64,000 nucleotides of DNA from Pseudomonas oryzihabitans (GCF_014522265.1 NZ_CP017024.1:3916501-3980500), one strand, 5' to 3'; shown: positions 1-8,929, counted from the first letter of the stretch. The notes: generated by a model from the letters alone, not told the origin. Numbers and translations are program-made.

Positions 1-212
1 CCTCGGGGATCGTCCGCGTCGAGCAGCAGCAGATCACTGGCGCGGATGCGCGAGAAGTACTTCCACTTGGGGTTGATCAGGAACTGCTTGCCGTCGGTGG
101 AGACGGCGGCGCTGAAGTGGTTGGCGACGGCTTCGTGCATGTCGAGGTGGGCGATGACGCGAAAGGTCGCCGCCAGATCGATGCGCAGCCGTTCCTCGGG
201 AGAAAGTGCCAT
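1..212 (-). CDS. Class II aldolase/adducin family protein (N-terminal part, truncated by window edge)
   Basis: Only the first 70 codons are present, read on the minus strand from an ATG at 212; the rest lies beyond base 1. The start is preceded by GGAG about 9 nt upstream. The translated stretch includes IAHLDMHEAVANHFSA followed by FLINPKWKYFSRIRASDLLLLD, the usual N-terminal layout of class II aldolase/adducin domains, where the conserved N-H region helps bind substrate and later histidines (outside the window) bind the metal. It is the last visible gene of an ABC operon, 19 nt after the binding-protein gene. The family covers sugar-phosphate aldolases and decarboxylases; the substrate cannot be told from this fragment. 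Confidence 0.8.
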   Translation of the reverse strand, partial: MALSPEERLRIDLAATFRVIAHLDMHEAVANHFSAAVSTDGKQFLINPKWKYFSRIRASDLLLLDADDPR

Positions 213-231
213 GGTCGTGACTCCGTAAGGC

Positions 232-1071
232 TCAGGGCTTGGGCATCAGGGCGGCGATGTCCGCCTCGGTGGGCGCCTGGAAGTTGTATTTCTTCAGCAG
301 CGCGGCGTACTCCGGGGTGGCGCTGTATTGCTTGAGCGCCTCCACCAGGGCGGTCTTGACCGCATCGTTGCCCTTCTTCACGCCAAAGCCGTTGAGCACC
401 GGGTAAATCAGGGTGTCCGAGGAGATCACCACGCGATTGCCGAGCTTTTCCACCAGGCCGCGGGCCACGGCGGCGTCGGTGATCTGCGCCTCCACGGCCT
501 TGGACAGCAGCGCCTGGGTGGTCTGGGGATCGGTGCCGTATTCGCTCACGGCGATCGGCTGCAGACCGTTCTTCACGCAATACTCGTCGGAGAGCTTGTG
601 CAGTTGCTGCAGCCAGGAGGTGGCGCCCATGGAGCCGATCTTGTGGCCGCAGAAATCTTCCGGCTTCTTGGGCTGATAGCTGCTGCCCTTGAGCGCGATG
701 ATCGACTCGCCGCTCTTCAGGTAGGGGATCATGTCGATCACCTTGAGGCGGTCCGCGGTGATGTACATCGAGGAGTTGGTGATGTCGAAGCGCCCGCCCT
801 GCAGCCCGGTGATGAGGTTGGGAAAACGGGTGTCCAGCGTTTCCACGGAGCGCCCCATGAGCTTGCCCAGCCCCTCGACGAATTCGATGTCGAAGCCTGC
901 CGGCTTGTTGTCCTGCACGTATTCGTAGGGGAAGAAGGTCAGGTCGGAACCGGCGACGAGTTTGCCTGGCTGCAGGAAGTCGGCCGAGGCCAGGCTGGAG
1001 ACCAGCGCCAGGCCGGCGCCCAGTACGGCGGTGGAGAGGATTCGAATCGAGGCGCTGCTGACTCTTTGCAT
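232..1071 (-). CDS. Amino-acid-type ABC transporter substrate-binding protein (family 3)
   Basis: 279-residue periplasmic solute-binding protein. Start chosen at 1071 because AAGGAG lies 7 nt upstream and the protein then opens with a typical signal peptide (basic start, hydrophobic core, cleavage near ASA-DF about residue 28). The mature part begins VAGSDLTFFPYEY and continues with GFDIEFVEGLGKLMGR, the characteristic opening of family-3 (SBP_bac_3) amino-acid binding proteins. A longer in-frame extension to 1284 overlaps the upstream gene and is unlikely. It lies between a PhyH-type dioxygenase and a class II aldolase, and the fused permease-ATPase upstream is its likely partner. The ligand is unknown; the neighbouring catabolic enzymes suggest a modified amino acid or related small acid rather than a common amino acid. 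Confidence 0.88.
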   Translation of the reverse strand: MQRVSSASIRILSTAVLGAGLALVSSLASADFLQPGKLVAGSDLTFFPYEYVQDNKPAGFDIEFVEGLGKLMGRSVETLDTRFPNLITGLQGGRFDITNSSMYITADRLKVIDMIPYLKSGESIIALKGSSYQPKKPEDFCGHKIGSMGATSWLQQLHKLSDEYCVKNGLQPIAVSEYGTDPQTTQALLSKAVEAQITDAAVARGLVEKLGNRVVISSDTLIYPVLNGFGVKKGNDAVKTALVEALKQYSATPEYAALLKKYNFQAPTEADIAALMPKP

Positions 1072-1099
1072 GGCGGTGCTCCTTGGAGGGTAGGAAAGA

Positions 1100-1972
1100 T
1101 CAAACGGCAGCCTGGTCGAGCCCGGCCTGCTGGACGAAGAAGGACGCGCCGCGCGGTTTCTGCGGCAGCCGCACGCTGTTGGCCACGCTGCGCACCAGCC
1201 CGCTTTCCTGGCCGGCCACCAGCACCCCGGCGTGCTCGCTGGGCAGCGGATTCTCGCCGAAGGGCAGGGCGTCCTCGGCGGCATAGACGCTGATGAACAG
1301 GGTGCGCGGCAGCTCGGTCTGGTTGGGGCTGGAGGCGTGCAGCAGGCGGGTGTGCATGAAGCACACCGAACCGGCCGGGCCGAAGCAGGCCACGGGCTCG
1401 CCGCAGTGCTCGGCCACCACGCCGTCGTCGACCGCGCCGGTGAAACGGCCGTCCTGCCAGTGCGACCACAGCGGGCCCCTGTGGCTGCCGGGGATGACGG
1501 TGAGGGGGCCGTTCTCCGGAGTCACCTCGCTCACCATCAGCAGCGCGGTGACCACGTCATCGTTGCTGTGGGGCGTGAAGAGGAAGTCCTGGTGCCACTT
1601 CACCTGGGTGGCGGTGCGCGGCAGCTTCGAATTGATCTTGCTGTGGTGGAATCGCGTGCCGCTGCCACCGATGAGCTGAGCCGCGACCTGGGCCATCCGC
1701 GAGGTGAAGGCGACCTGGCGATAGGCCGCGGAGATCTCGGTCGGCGAACTGACCCGGCGCAGGGAGGGGTGGTCGGGCCGGTGATCCAGTTCGACATCGA
1801 AGCGGGCGCGGCCGTCCTGGGTCTCGCCCCAGGCCTCGGTGTGGCTTCGACTGTCTTCCACCCAGCGCTCGAAATCGCTCTGTAGGGCGGCGATCTCCGC
1901 GGCCGTCAGCAGGTTCTCGACCACCAGGTAGCCGTTCTTGTGGAAACTCTCCAGTTGCGCTTGCTCGATCAT
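1100..1972 (-). CDS. Phytanoyl-CoA dioxygenase (PhyH) family protein
   Basis: 290-residue Fe(II)/2-oxoglutarate-dependent oxygenase. Start at 1972 is supported by GGAG 8 nt upstream. The iron-binding facial triad is visible: the HxD pair in VKWHQDFLF near the middle, and the distal histidine in LLHASSPNQT, followed by the arginine that usually holds 2-oxoglutarate (ELPRTLF). Family members hydroxylate small molecules, using O2 and 2-oxoglutarate and releasing succinate and CO2. Here it lies within an ABC uptake operon between the transporter and binding-protein genes (29 and 28 nt gaps), so it probably hydroxylates the imported compound as the first catabolic step. The substrate is not identifiable from sequence. 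Confidence 0.87.
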   Translation of the reverse strand: MIEQAQLESFHKNGYLVVENLLTAAEIAALQSDFERWVEDSRSHTEAWGETQDGRARFDVELDHRPDHPSLRRVSSPTEISAAYRQVAFTSRMAQVAAQLIGGSGTRFHHSKINSKLPRTATQVKWHQDFLFTPHSNDDVVTALLMVSEVTPENGPLTVIPGSHRGPLWSHWQDGRFTGAVDDGVVAEHCGEPVACFGPAGSVCFMHTRLLHASSPNQTELPRTLFISVYAAEDALPFGENPLPSEHAGVLVAGQESGLVRSVANSVRLPQKPRGASFFVQQAGLDQAAV

Positions 1973-2001
1973 AGGGGTTCTCCAGAAGCCAAGGGTGGGG
2001 G

Positions 2002-3522
2002 TCAAGCCAGGGACACGTCCTTGAGGAAAGCCTCGACGCGGGGATGCTGGCCGTTGCGCAGTACCTGGGGCGCGTCGTCGCAGACCACACGGCCCTTTTC
2101 CATGAACACGATGCGGTCCGAGACCTTGAAGGCGAAGTTCATCTCGTGGGTGACGATCACCATGGTGATGCCCTCCTGGGCCAGGGCCTCGATCACCTGC
2201 AGCACCTCGTTGACCTTTTCCGGGTCCAGCGCCGAGGTGGGCTCGTCGAACAGCATGATCTGCGGTCGCATCATCAGCGCCCGGGCGATGGCCACCCGCT
2301 GCTGCTGGCCGCCGGACAGCTGGTGCGGATACTTCCAGGTGTGATCGAGCATCCCGACCTTGTGCAGCAGGGCATAGGCCTGCTGCCTGAGCGCCGCGGG
2401 GGTATCCAGGCGGTGATAGCGCGGCGCGAGCAGCAGGTTGTCCAGCACCGTGAGGTGGGGGAAGAGATTGAAGCTCTGGAACACCATGCCGATGTCCAGG
2501 CGATGCTCGCTGTGCTCGATGAAGCGCGGCTTCTGGGCGCCGTCCTTGTGCAGGTGGATGAAGGGCTGGCCGTTGATGCGGATCTCGCCGTTGTCCAGTT
2601 GCTCCAGGCCGTTGAGCAGGCGGATCAGGGTGGTCTTGCCCGAGCCGGACGGGCCGATCACCGAGACCACCTCGCCGGGCTGGACGCGCAGGTTGACCGA
2701 GCCCAGCACCTCGACGTCGTTGTAGGCCTTGTGCAGGCGGGCGGCCTGTAGCGCCGGGGTGGCGGCGTCCCACTGCGGCTTGGCGCTGGCGGTGGAGGCC
2801 TGGGTGGCCAGGGCCAGCACCTGCTCATCGGGGGTCCGCACCACCTTGCGCTGGGTAACGTCGAGGAAGCGCTCCAGGCGTTTGAGCAGGAAGTCGAACA
2901 GGGTGACGATCAGCACGTAGTAGAAGGCCACCGCCACCATGGTCTCCATGACCAGGAAATTCTGCGAATAGAGACGCTGGCCGACCATCAGGATCTCGGT
3001 GAGGGAGATCACCGACACCAGGGAGCTGAGCTTGACGATGGAAATGTACTCGTTGGCCAGCGAGGGCAGGGCCACGCGCAGGGCCTGGGGAATGACGATG
3101 CGCCACTGGGTGCCGAGAAAGCGCAGCCCCAGCGCTCGCGCCGCTTCGCCCTGGCCCTTGGGAATCGACAGCAGGCCGCCACGGTGGATCTCGGCGACAT
3201 AGGCCGTCTCGCTGATGACCAGGCCGATCAGGCCGGCCCAAAAGGGATCCGCGAGCACCACCGAGGTGCCCGGCAGCGCCTGCGGCAGGTTGTAGATGAA
3301 GATCAGCAGCACCAGCAGCGGCACGCTGCGAAAGAACCAGATGTAGGCACGGGCCGGCAGGTTGAGCGCGGGATGCCGGGACTGCTTGGCCAGGGCGATG
3401 AAGAAGCCCAGGGCGATGCTGATGACCCAGGTGAGGGTGCTGAGTTTGATGACGGTCCAGGTTGCCAGCCAGAATTGAGTGTCGCCGATAAGGCCGAACA
3501 TGTAGTTCCAGTCGAAAGTCAT
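2002..3522 (-). CDS. Fused amino-acid ABC transporter permease/ATP-binding protein
   Basis: 506-residue single-chain fusion of the two inner-membrane transporter parts. The first ~240 residues are a HisM/GlnP-type permease with several hydrophobic segments and the EAARALGLRFLGTQWRIV coupling loop. The C-terminal ~240 residues are a polar-amino-acid ATPase with Walker A GPSGSGKTT (about 288-296), signature LSGGQQQR (about 401-408), Walker B IMLFDEPTS and a switch histidine in VIVTHEM. The start MTFDWNYMFG at 3522 is preferred over an upstream in-frame ATG at 3585, which adds a segment with no membrane or domain character. It is the first gene of the minus-strand operon and needs only the binding protein at 232-1071 to form an importer. 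Permease and ATPase are usually separate polypeptides; fusions of this order occur in some proteobacterial uptake systems. Confidence 0.88.
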   Translation of the reverse strand: MTFDWNYMFGLIGDTQFWLATWTVIKLSTLTWVISIALGFFIALAKQSRHPALNLPARAYIWFFRSVPLLVLLIFIYNLPQALPGTSVVLADPFWAGLIGLVISETAYVAEIHRGGLLSIPKGQGEAARALGLRFLGTQWRIVIPQALRVALPSLANEYISIVKLSSLVSVISLTEILMVGQRLYSQNFLVMETMVAVAFYYVLIVTLFDFLLKRLERFLDVTQRKVVRTPDEQVLALATQASTASAKPQWDAATPALQAARLHKAYNDVEVLGSVNLRVQPGEVVSVIGPSGSGKTTLIRLLNGLEQLDNGEIRINGQPFIHLHKDGAQKPRFIEHSEHRLDIGMVFQSFNLFPHLTVLDNLLLAPRYHRLDTPAALRQQAYALLHKVGMLDHTWKYPHQLSGGQQQRVAIARALMMRPQIMLFDEPTSALDPEKVNEVLQVIEALAQEGITMVIVTHEMNFAFKVSDRIVFMEKGRVVCDDAPQVLRNGQHPRVEAFLKDVSLA

Positions 3523-3635
3523 CGTTAAAACCTGTCGCCATTCATTGGAAGGACACGCCCGAAGAGGGCTGTCCGGTCGCTGCAATTACAGAATTGGCAA
3601 TCGGCGGACTTATCGTCAATTAACAAATTACGGGC

Positions 3636-3662
3636 CTCTGTATAGAACTTTGCTATACAGAG
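3636..3662. promoter_or_regulatory. LysR-type operator palindrome in divergent intergenic region
   Basis: The 379-base gap 3523-3901 holds no gene. It contains a perfect inverted repeat, CTCTGTATAG, 7-base spacer AACTTTG, CTATACAGAG. The inner part reads ATAG-N7-CTAT and so satisfies the T-N11-A rule for LysR-type binding sites. It lies between the ABC operon start (3522) and the LysR start (3902), closer to the operon. No T-tract follows on either strand, so a terminator is unlikely. Binding by the adjacent LysR protein is inference. Confidence 0.65.
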
Positions 3663-3901
3663 AAAACGGCTGCTGGAGAACTTTTCCTCTATGCCCTCAT
3701 AAGGAGCAAAGTGCCGCCATTAAAGGCTTCGATGCAGGTTTTTGGTGCACTGGGATGATAAGGACGCGGCGGAGATCCACTGGATTTTCAAAGGTTTGAT
3801 GGGCGTTGAAGACAGACGCAGCCTGCCTGGCACAGCTTTCGCTTCGGGGGTAGAGGCTATGCAAAAACGAGCTCTGCACAGTTTTTTCCTATAGGTAATC
3901 C

Positions 3902-4831
3902 GTGACCCACTTTACGCTCAGGCAACTTCGTTATTTCGTCGCGGTGGTCGAGGAAGACAGCATCGTCGAGGCAGCGCGACAACTGCACATATCCCAGCCG
4001 TCGATTTCCGTCGCCATCAAGAATCTCGAAGAAAGTTTCGAGCAGAAGCTGTTTATCCGCCATCACGCCCAGGGCGTTTCCCTCACCGCCAGTGGGCGCC
4101 GACTCTACGACAAGGCCAAGGAACTGTTGCGGCTGTCCCACGAGCTGGAACAGAACGCCAAGGCGGAAAACGAGATGGTCTCGGGGACCGTGGCCATCGG
4201 TTGCTTCGAGTCCGCCGCGCCGCTCTACCTGCCCAAGCTGGTCGCCGGCTTCAAGCGGCTCTATCCGGAAATCACCATCCAGCTGCACGACGGCGAGCAG
4301 CACGAACTCATGCACGGCGTGCATCGGGGACGCTTCGACCTGGTGTTTCTCTACGATCTGGAGCTGGGTGATTCCATCACCAAGGAGAAGCTCAATGCGC
4401 CGCACAAGCCCTATGCCCTGTTGCCTATTGCCCACCCCCTGGCGGGCAAGAAGGCGGTGACGCTCAAGGAGCTGAGTCGCGAGCCCATGATCCTGCTGGA
4501 CGTGGTGCCCAGCCGTAACTACTTCATCGACATCTTCAAGGAGAAGGGCTACCACCCCACGGTGGCCTACAGCTCCCCCTCCATCGAGATGGTGCGCTGC
4601 ATGGTGGGGCAGGGGCTGGGCTTTTCCGTGCTGGTCACCCGGCCGACCACCAACCTGACCTACGACGGCAAGCGTCTGGCCCAGGTCAACATCCACGACG
4701 ACATGCCGGCCTCGACCTTCATCATGGCCTACCTGCGCAACAACGAGCCGACCAAGGCGACGCGGCTGTTCATGGACTATTGCCGGAGTGTCGATCTGTC
4801 GCCGGTGCCGGCGGAAAACCCGGCAGGCTGA
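3902..4831 (+). CDS. LysR family transcriptional regulator
   Basis: 309-residue regulator that begins with a GTG codon. The N-terminal winged helix-turn-helix (LRQLRYFVAVVEEDSIVEAA, then LHISQPSISVAIKNLEE, residues about 6-45) is typical of LysR proteins. The remainder is a two-lobed effector-binding domain beginning near VSGTVAIGCFESAAP at about residue 93. It is divergent from the ABC operon at 1-3522 and separated from it by 379 bases carrying a perfect LysR-type palindrome, so it probably controls that operon and itself, with a co-inducer related to the transported compound. The effector is unknown. Confidence 0.9.
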   Translation: MTHFTLRQLRYFVAVVEEDSIVEAARQLHISQPSISVAIKNLEESFEQKLFIRHHAQGVSLTASGRRLYDKAKELLRLSHELEQNAKAENEMVSGTVAIGCFESAAPLYLPKLVAGFKRLYPEITIQLHDGEQHELMHGVHRGRFDLVFLYDLELGDSITKEKLNAPHKPYALLPIAHPLAGKKAVTLKELSREPMILLDVVPSRNYFIDIFKEKGYHPTVAYSSPSIEMVRCMVGQGLGFSVLVTRPTTNLTYDGKRLAQVNIHDDMPASTFIMAYLRNNEPTKATRLFMDYCRSVDLSPVPAENPAG

Positions 4832-4960
4832 ACGCCGTGCTGGCAGTTACCCATCTTCCGGGCGAAAGGGCAGGGATAGACGGCTCCGGGCTGGTCGCGG
4901 ATGCGTGATGTAAAGTAGAATCAATATCATCTAAGTATCATCGAGCAGGCAGCACCCGTC

Positions 4961-5473
4961 ATGAGTGATATGGCTCTCGCATCCTCACGCCATCTTCATC
5001 GGCTCTATTGCGACCACAGCGGCTGGCTACAGGCCTGGTTGCGGCGGCGGCTGGGCAGCGAATGGGATGCGGCCGATCTCAGCCAGGAGGCCTTTCTGCG
5101 GCTGGTGCGCAACCCCGAGGTGCTGGGCGAACTGCAGGAGCCGCGGGCGTATCTGGTGACCATCGGCAAGCGCCTGCTGATCAATTTCCAGCGCCGGCGC
5201 AGCCTGGAGCAGGCGTATCTCGACGCCCTGGCCGAGCTGCCCGAAGCCTGCGCGCCATCGCCCGAGCAACGCTGGATCCTGCTGGAAACCCTGCAGGCCC
5301 TCGATGAGCTGCTCGACGGCCTGCCCGCCACGGTGCGCCATGCCTTCCTGCTCAGCCAGCTCGAAGACCTCACCTACCGCGAGATCGCCGAGCGCTTGCA
5401 GGTCTCCGAGCGCACCATCAAGAGATACATGGCGCAGGCCTATGAACATTGCCTGCTGGCGGAGCTGTGCTGA
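4961..5473 (+). CDS. FecI-like ECF RNA polymerase sigma factor
   Basis: 170-residue extracytoplasmic-function sigma factor of the iron-starvation class. Region 2 is seen as WDAADLSQEAFLRLVRN (about 36-52) and region 4 as LTYREIAERLQVSERTIKRY (about 135-154), the helix-turn-helix for the -35 element. It begins a sigma/anti-sigma/TonB-receptor set that leads into the achromobactin genes. In this arrangement a surface signal passes from the receptor through FecR to release the sigma factor, which then transcribes the receptor and often the siderophore genes. In P. syringae an ECF sigma factor (AcsS) controls achromobactin genes; this one is a good positional candidate for the same job. Its stop overlaps the fecR-like start. 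Confidence 0.9.
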   Translation: MSDMALASSRHLHRLYCDHSGWLQAWLRRRLGSEWDAADLSQEAFLRLVRNPEVLGELQEPRAYLVTIGKRLLINFQRRRSLEQAYLDALAELPEACAPSPEQRWILLETLQALDELLDGLPATVRHAFLLSQLEDLTYREIAERLQVSERTIKRYMAQAYEHCLLAELC

Positions 5474-6414
5474 GCGGCGCCCAGGACCGGCGGCGGACCG
5501 CGATCCGCGAGGCCGCGGGCTGGCTGGCGTTACTGGAGTCCGGTGCGGCTGGCGAGCGCGAACACCAGCAGTTGCAGGCCTGGCGCCAGGCCCATGCCGA
5601 GCACGAGCGCGCCTGGCAGGCGGCCTTGGCGCTGCAGCAACGCTTCGCCGCGGTGCCGTCGCGCCTGGCCATGGCCAGTCTGCAACCGGCCGATCGCGGC
5701 CGACGTACCGCCCTGCGGCAGTTGCTGGGCCTGGCGGTGGTGGTACCGACGGGGTGGTGGCTGACCCAGGAAGTGCCGCTGGACGCCTGGACCGCCGATC
5801 TCAGCACCGCCACCGGCGAACGCCGCAGCCTGACCCTGGCGGATGGCAGCCTGCTGCAACTCAATACCGCGACCGCCGTGGACCTGGATCAGACCCGGCG
5901 ACGCCTGACCCTGGTGCGCGGCGAGCTCTCGCTGTGCGTACCCGGTACCCAGGCGCTGAGGCTGGATACCCGCTTCGGGACCCTGATGGTGGAGCAGGCC
6001 GAGGTCTGCGTGCAGCAGGACGATGAAGGATGCGACGTGCGCGTGGTCAGCGGTAGCGTGGGGGTTCGCCCGCTGAGCGGGCCGGGGCTGGAACTGGGCA
6101 GGGGCCAGCAGTTGCGCCTGAGTACCCTGGGGATCGGTGCCATAGAGCCGTTTTCCGCGACGCTGCTGAGCTGGCGCCAGGGCGTGCTGATCGCCCAGGA
6201 CCAGCCACTGGGCGAATTCCTGCAGCAATTCAGTCGCTATCGTCCTGGCCTGCTGCGCTGGGATCCCGCGGTGGCCGACCTCAGGGTCACCGGCAGCTTT
6301 CAGCTCGCCGATACCGACCGGGTACTGGCGCTACTGGCCGCGACGCTGCCAGTGGAGCTGCACTGGCGTACCCGCTTCTGGGTGACCCTGAAACCCCGCT
6401 CGGTCGCCGCCTGA
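5467..6414 (+). CDS. FecR-like anti-sigma factor/sensor
   Basis: About 315 residues if started at the GTG at 5467, which overlaps the sigma-factor stop (GTGCTGA) and has GGAG just upstream; a TTG at 5449 is the longer alternative. The N-terminal DUF4880 region is recognisable (EAAGWLALLESGAAGEREH, then LQAWRQAHAEHERAW), followed by one hydrophobic segment near LLGLAVVVPTGWWL and a periplasmic FecR domain (GERRSLTLADGSLLQLNTAT). FecR proteins hold the cognate sigma factor at the inner membrane and receive the signal from the N-terminal domain of the TonB receptor. The next gene encodes such a receptor. Confidence 0.9.
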   Translation: MLSGAQDRRRTAIREAAGWLALLESGAAGEREHQQLQAWRQAHAEHERAWQAALALQQRFAAVPSRLAMASLQPADRGRRTALRQLLGLAVVVPTGWWLTQEVPLDAWTADLSTATGERRSLTLADGSLLQLNTATAVDLDQTRRRLTLVRGELSLCVPGTQALRLDTRFGTLMVEQAEVCVQQDDEGCDVRVVSGSVGVRPLSGPGLELGRGQQLRLSTLGIGAIEPFSATLLSWRQGVLIAQDQPLGEFLQQFSRYRPGLLRWDPAVADLRVTGSFQLADTDRVLALLAATLPVELHWRTRFWVTLKPRSVAA

Positions 6415-6484
6415 AAAAAGCCTGTCCCCTTTTCCGTACTCGTCGGTCATTAACGGCATAGGACAATCAAAGGAGGGGGATTCA

Positions 6485-8881
6485 ATGGTGGCGTTGGTAC
6501 TGCGTCCGTTGCTGCGCACGGGCTTGCTGGTGGCGTTGAGTGGTACTCCCTGGTGGGCGGGTTCTGCCTGGGCCCAGGAGGCCGCCCGCCGGCACTACGA
6601 GATTCCCGCTGGCAGTCTCGCCCAGGCGCTGACGCGCTTCGCCGCGGAATCCGGCGTCAATCTGGCGGTGGATCCGGGGCTGGTGGGCAAGCGCGACAGC
6701 GCTGGCCTCAACGGCGACTACGGCGTGGAGGAGGGCTTCAGCCGCCTGCTCGCCGGCTCGGGCCTGCGACTGCAACCGCTGGGGGAGCGCGACTTCACCC
6801 TGGCGCCAGCGCCGCAGGACAGCGGCGTCCAGGAGCTGGCCAGCACCTCCATCGTCGCCACCAGTCTGCAGGCGGATGACACGCCCTACGCCGGCGGCCA
6901 GGTCGCGCGGCAAGGCTCCCAGGGACTGCTGGGCAATCGCGACTTCATGGACACGCCCTTCAGCCAGACCTCCTACACCGCCCAGACCGTCCAGAATCTC
7001 CAGGCCCGCACCCTTACCGACCTGATCGCCAGCGATCCCTCGGTGCGCTCCACCAATCCGTCGAGTGGTCGCTTTGAGCAATTCACTATCCGCGGTTTCA
7101 GCCTGTTCAACAGCGACGTCGCCTACAACGGGCTCTATGGCGTGCTGCCGACCTATTCCATCGACATGGAGATGGCCGAGCGGGTCGACATCCTCAAGGG
7201 CCCGAGCCAGTTGCTCAACGGCATCTCGCCTCGCGGCAGCGTCGGCGGGGGCATCAACGTGGTGCCCAAGCGCGCCACCGATCAGCCCATCACCGAAATC
7301 ACCGGCAGCTATGCCTCCGACAGCCAGGTGGGCGGCGCCGTGGACATCGGTCGTCGCTTCGGCGAGGACAATCGCTTCGGGATGCGCTTCAACGGCGTCA
7401 AGCAATCCGGCGATACCACCTGGGATCACCAGCACGTCGACCGGCAGATGGGCGTGCTCGGTCTGGACTATCGCGTGGAACGCCTGCGCCTGGGCCTCGA
7501 TCTCGGCCACACCGAGCGCGACACCGATGCGCCCCAGGAGCGGGTGCTGGTCGGTGCCAATGCCCGGGTGCCCGATGCCGACGACGTGCGCCACAACTAT
7601 GCCCAGCGCTGGACCCGCGCCCAGACCAAGGACACCTTTGGCGCCCTGCGTGGCGAATTCGACGTCGACGATTCGCTGATGGTCTACGGTGCCGTGGGCG
7701 CGCGCCGCAGCGATCACGATTTCCTGCGCCACAATGTTTCCCTCACCAACGACGCCGGCGATTTCACCGTCCAGCCGCGCGACTTCACCCGCGACGAAAA
7801 CGTCCGTACCGCCAACGTGGGCGCGCGCAAATGGCTGCAGACCGGGCCGGTCAGCCACGAGCTCAATGTCAGTGCCGACTACTTCTACATGGACTTCGAG
7901 AACGGTGGCGGGCGCTACGCCAGCGGGGCCAGCAACCTCTATGCGCCCCGCGACCTGCCCGCGCCGGGCGTGCGCACCCGGTCCGATGCCAAGGACTACA
8001 CCGAGAACCGCTTCAGTGGCGTGGCCCTGGCCGACACCCTGGGCTTCTTCGACGACCGCCTGCTGGTCACCCTCGGCGCCCGCTGGCAGCGGGTCAAGGT
8101 GGACGACTGGTCCGATGGGGTGAAGCAAACCACCGCCTACGACGAGGAAAAGGTCTCGCCCTCGGCGGGGGTGCTATTCAAGGCCACCGAGCGCCTGTCG
8201 CTCTATGCCAACTACATGGAAGGCCTCAGCCAGGGCAAGATCGCGCCGTCCACCGCGCTGAACGAGGACGAGATCTTCCCGCCCTTCATCAGCCGTCAGG
8301 CGGAGGTGGGCGCCAAGTACGACTTCGGCGCCGTGGCCGTGACCGCGAGTGCCTTCCGCATCAAGCAGCCAGCCTACGAGACCAACGCCACCAGCCGTAC
8401 CTTCGGTCCCAACGGCAAGCGGATCAACGATGGAGCGGAGCTGAGCGTGTTCGGCGAGCCGCTGGCCGGCTTCCGCGTGCTGGGCGGCCTGATGTACATC
8501 GACAGCGAGCTCAGGGACACCGTGGGCGGCACCTTCGACGGCAATCGCGCCCCGGCCACGCCCAGGCTCAATGCCAACCTCGGCGCCGAACTGGACATCC
8601 CGGCGGTGCCCGGCCTGACCCTGACCGGACGGGGGATCTACACCAGCTCCCAGTATCTGGACCAGGCCAACAGCAAGGAAATCGACGCCTGGCATCGCTT
8701 CGACGTGGGCGCGCGCTACGCCTTCAAGGTCGACGCCACCCGCGTGACCCTGAGGGCCTCGGTGGAGAACGTGATGAACGAGCGCTACTGGGCCTCCGCC
8801 GGCGCGTCCGACGACAGCGAACCCGGCCTGACGATCTCCACGCCGCGGACCTTCGTCTTCTCCACCACCCTGGCGTTCTGA
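6485..8881 (+). CDS. TonB-dependent siderophore receptor with signalling (STN) domain
   Basis: 798-residue outer-membrane receptor. A signal peptide ends near SAWA-QEAARRHYEI (about residue 29). It is followed by a secretin/TonB short N-terminal domain (about 35-105, PAGSLAQALTRFAAESGVN), the domain that contacts FecR in transducing receptors. The plug domain begins near VARQGSQGLLGNRDF and includes VDILKGPSQLLNG, and the C-terminal beta-barrel ends in FSTTLAF with the terminal phenylalanine typical of outer-membrane proteins. A strong GGAGGGGG ribosome site precedes the ATG. Its position between sigma/anti-sigma genes and the acs/cbr operon makes ferric achromobactin the likely ligand, the role of Acr in Dickeya, although Acr-type receptors need not carry an STN domain. 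Confidence 0.92.
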   Translation: MVALVLRPLLRTGLLVALSGTPWWAGSAWAQEAARRHYEIPAGSLAQALTRFAAESGVNLAVDPGLVGKRDSAGLNGDYGVEEGFSRLLAGSGLRLQPLGERDFTLAPAPQDSGVQELASTSIVATSLQADDTPYAGGQVARQGSQGLLGNRDFMDTPFSQTSYTAQTVQNLQARTLTDLIASDPSVRSTNPSSGRFEQFTIRGFSLFNSDVAYNGLYGVLPTYSIDMEMAERVDILKGPSQLLNGISPRGSVGGGINVVPKRATDQPITEITGSYASDSQVGGAVDIGRRFGEDNRFGMRFNGVKQSGDTTWDHQHVDRQMGVLGLDYRVERLRLGLDLGHTERDTDAPQERVLVGANARVPDADDVRHNYAQRWTRAQTKDTFGALRGEFDVDDSLMVYGAVGARRSDHDFLRHNVSLTNDAGDFTVQPRDFTRDENVRTANVGARKWLQTGPVSHELNVSADYFYMDFENGGGRYASGASNLYAPRDLPAPGVRTRSDAKDYTENRFSGVALADTLGFFDDRLLVTLGARWQRVKVDDWSDGVKQTTAYDEEKVSPSAGVLFKATERLSLYANYMEGLSQGKIAPSTALNEDEIFPPFISRQAEVGAKYDFGAVAVTASAFRIKQPAYETNATSRTFGPNGKRINDGAELSVFGEPLAGFRVLGGLMYIDSELRDTVGGTFDGNRAPATPRLNANLGAELDIPAVPGLTLTGRGIYTSSQYLDQANSKEIDAWHRFDVGARYAFKVDATRVTLRASVENVMNERYWASAGASDDSEPGLTISTPRTFVFSTTLAF

Positions 8882-8898
8882 CGCCGCCGGAGCCCGCT

Positions 8899-8929
8899 GC
8901 TGCGCAAGGCTCGTACAGTCCTGCGCAGC
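8899..8929 (+). terminator. Stem-loop after the receptor gene (possible terminator)
   Basis: The 339-base gap 8882-9220 has no gene. It begins with a perfect 8-bp inverted repeat, GCTGCGCA and TGCGCAGC separated by 15 bases, 18 nt after the receptor stop. The T-rich tract expected of an intrinsic terminator is weak (ATTTAT further on), so termination is only possible. The gap also carries the direct repeat ACCGGAATAGC at 8953-8963 and 9146-9156, and a Fur-box-like site at 9168-9186. Confidence 0.35.

Noticed and set aside
1100-2773. 557-residue minus-strand ORF across the PhyH gene and the ABC transporter
   Set aside because: Only the last 290 residues (from 1972) are PhyH; the remainder is a shadow of the ABC gene in another frame.
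4925-4941. Fur box upstream of the FecI-like sigma factor (TATCAT repeated at 11 bp)
   Set aside because: Only a direct repeat, TATCAT at 4925 and 4936, with poor match to the 19-bp Fur consensus in every alignment tried; the site at 9168 is much better.
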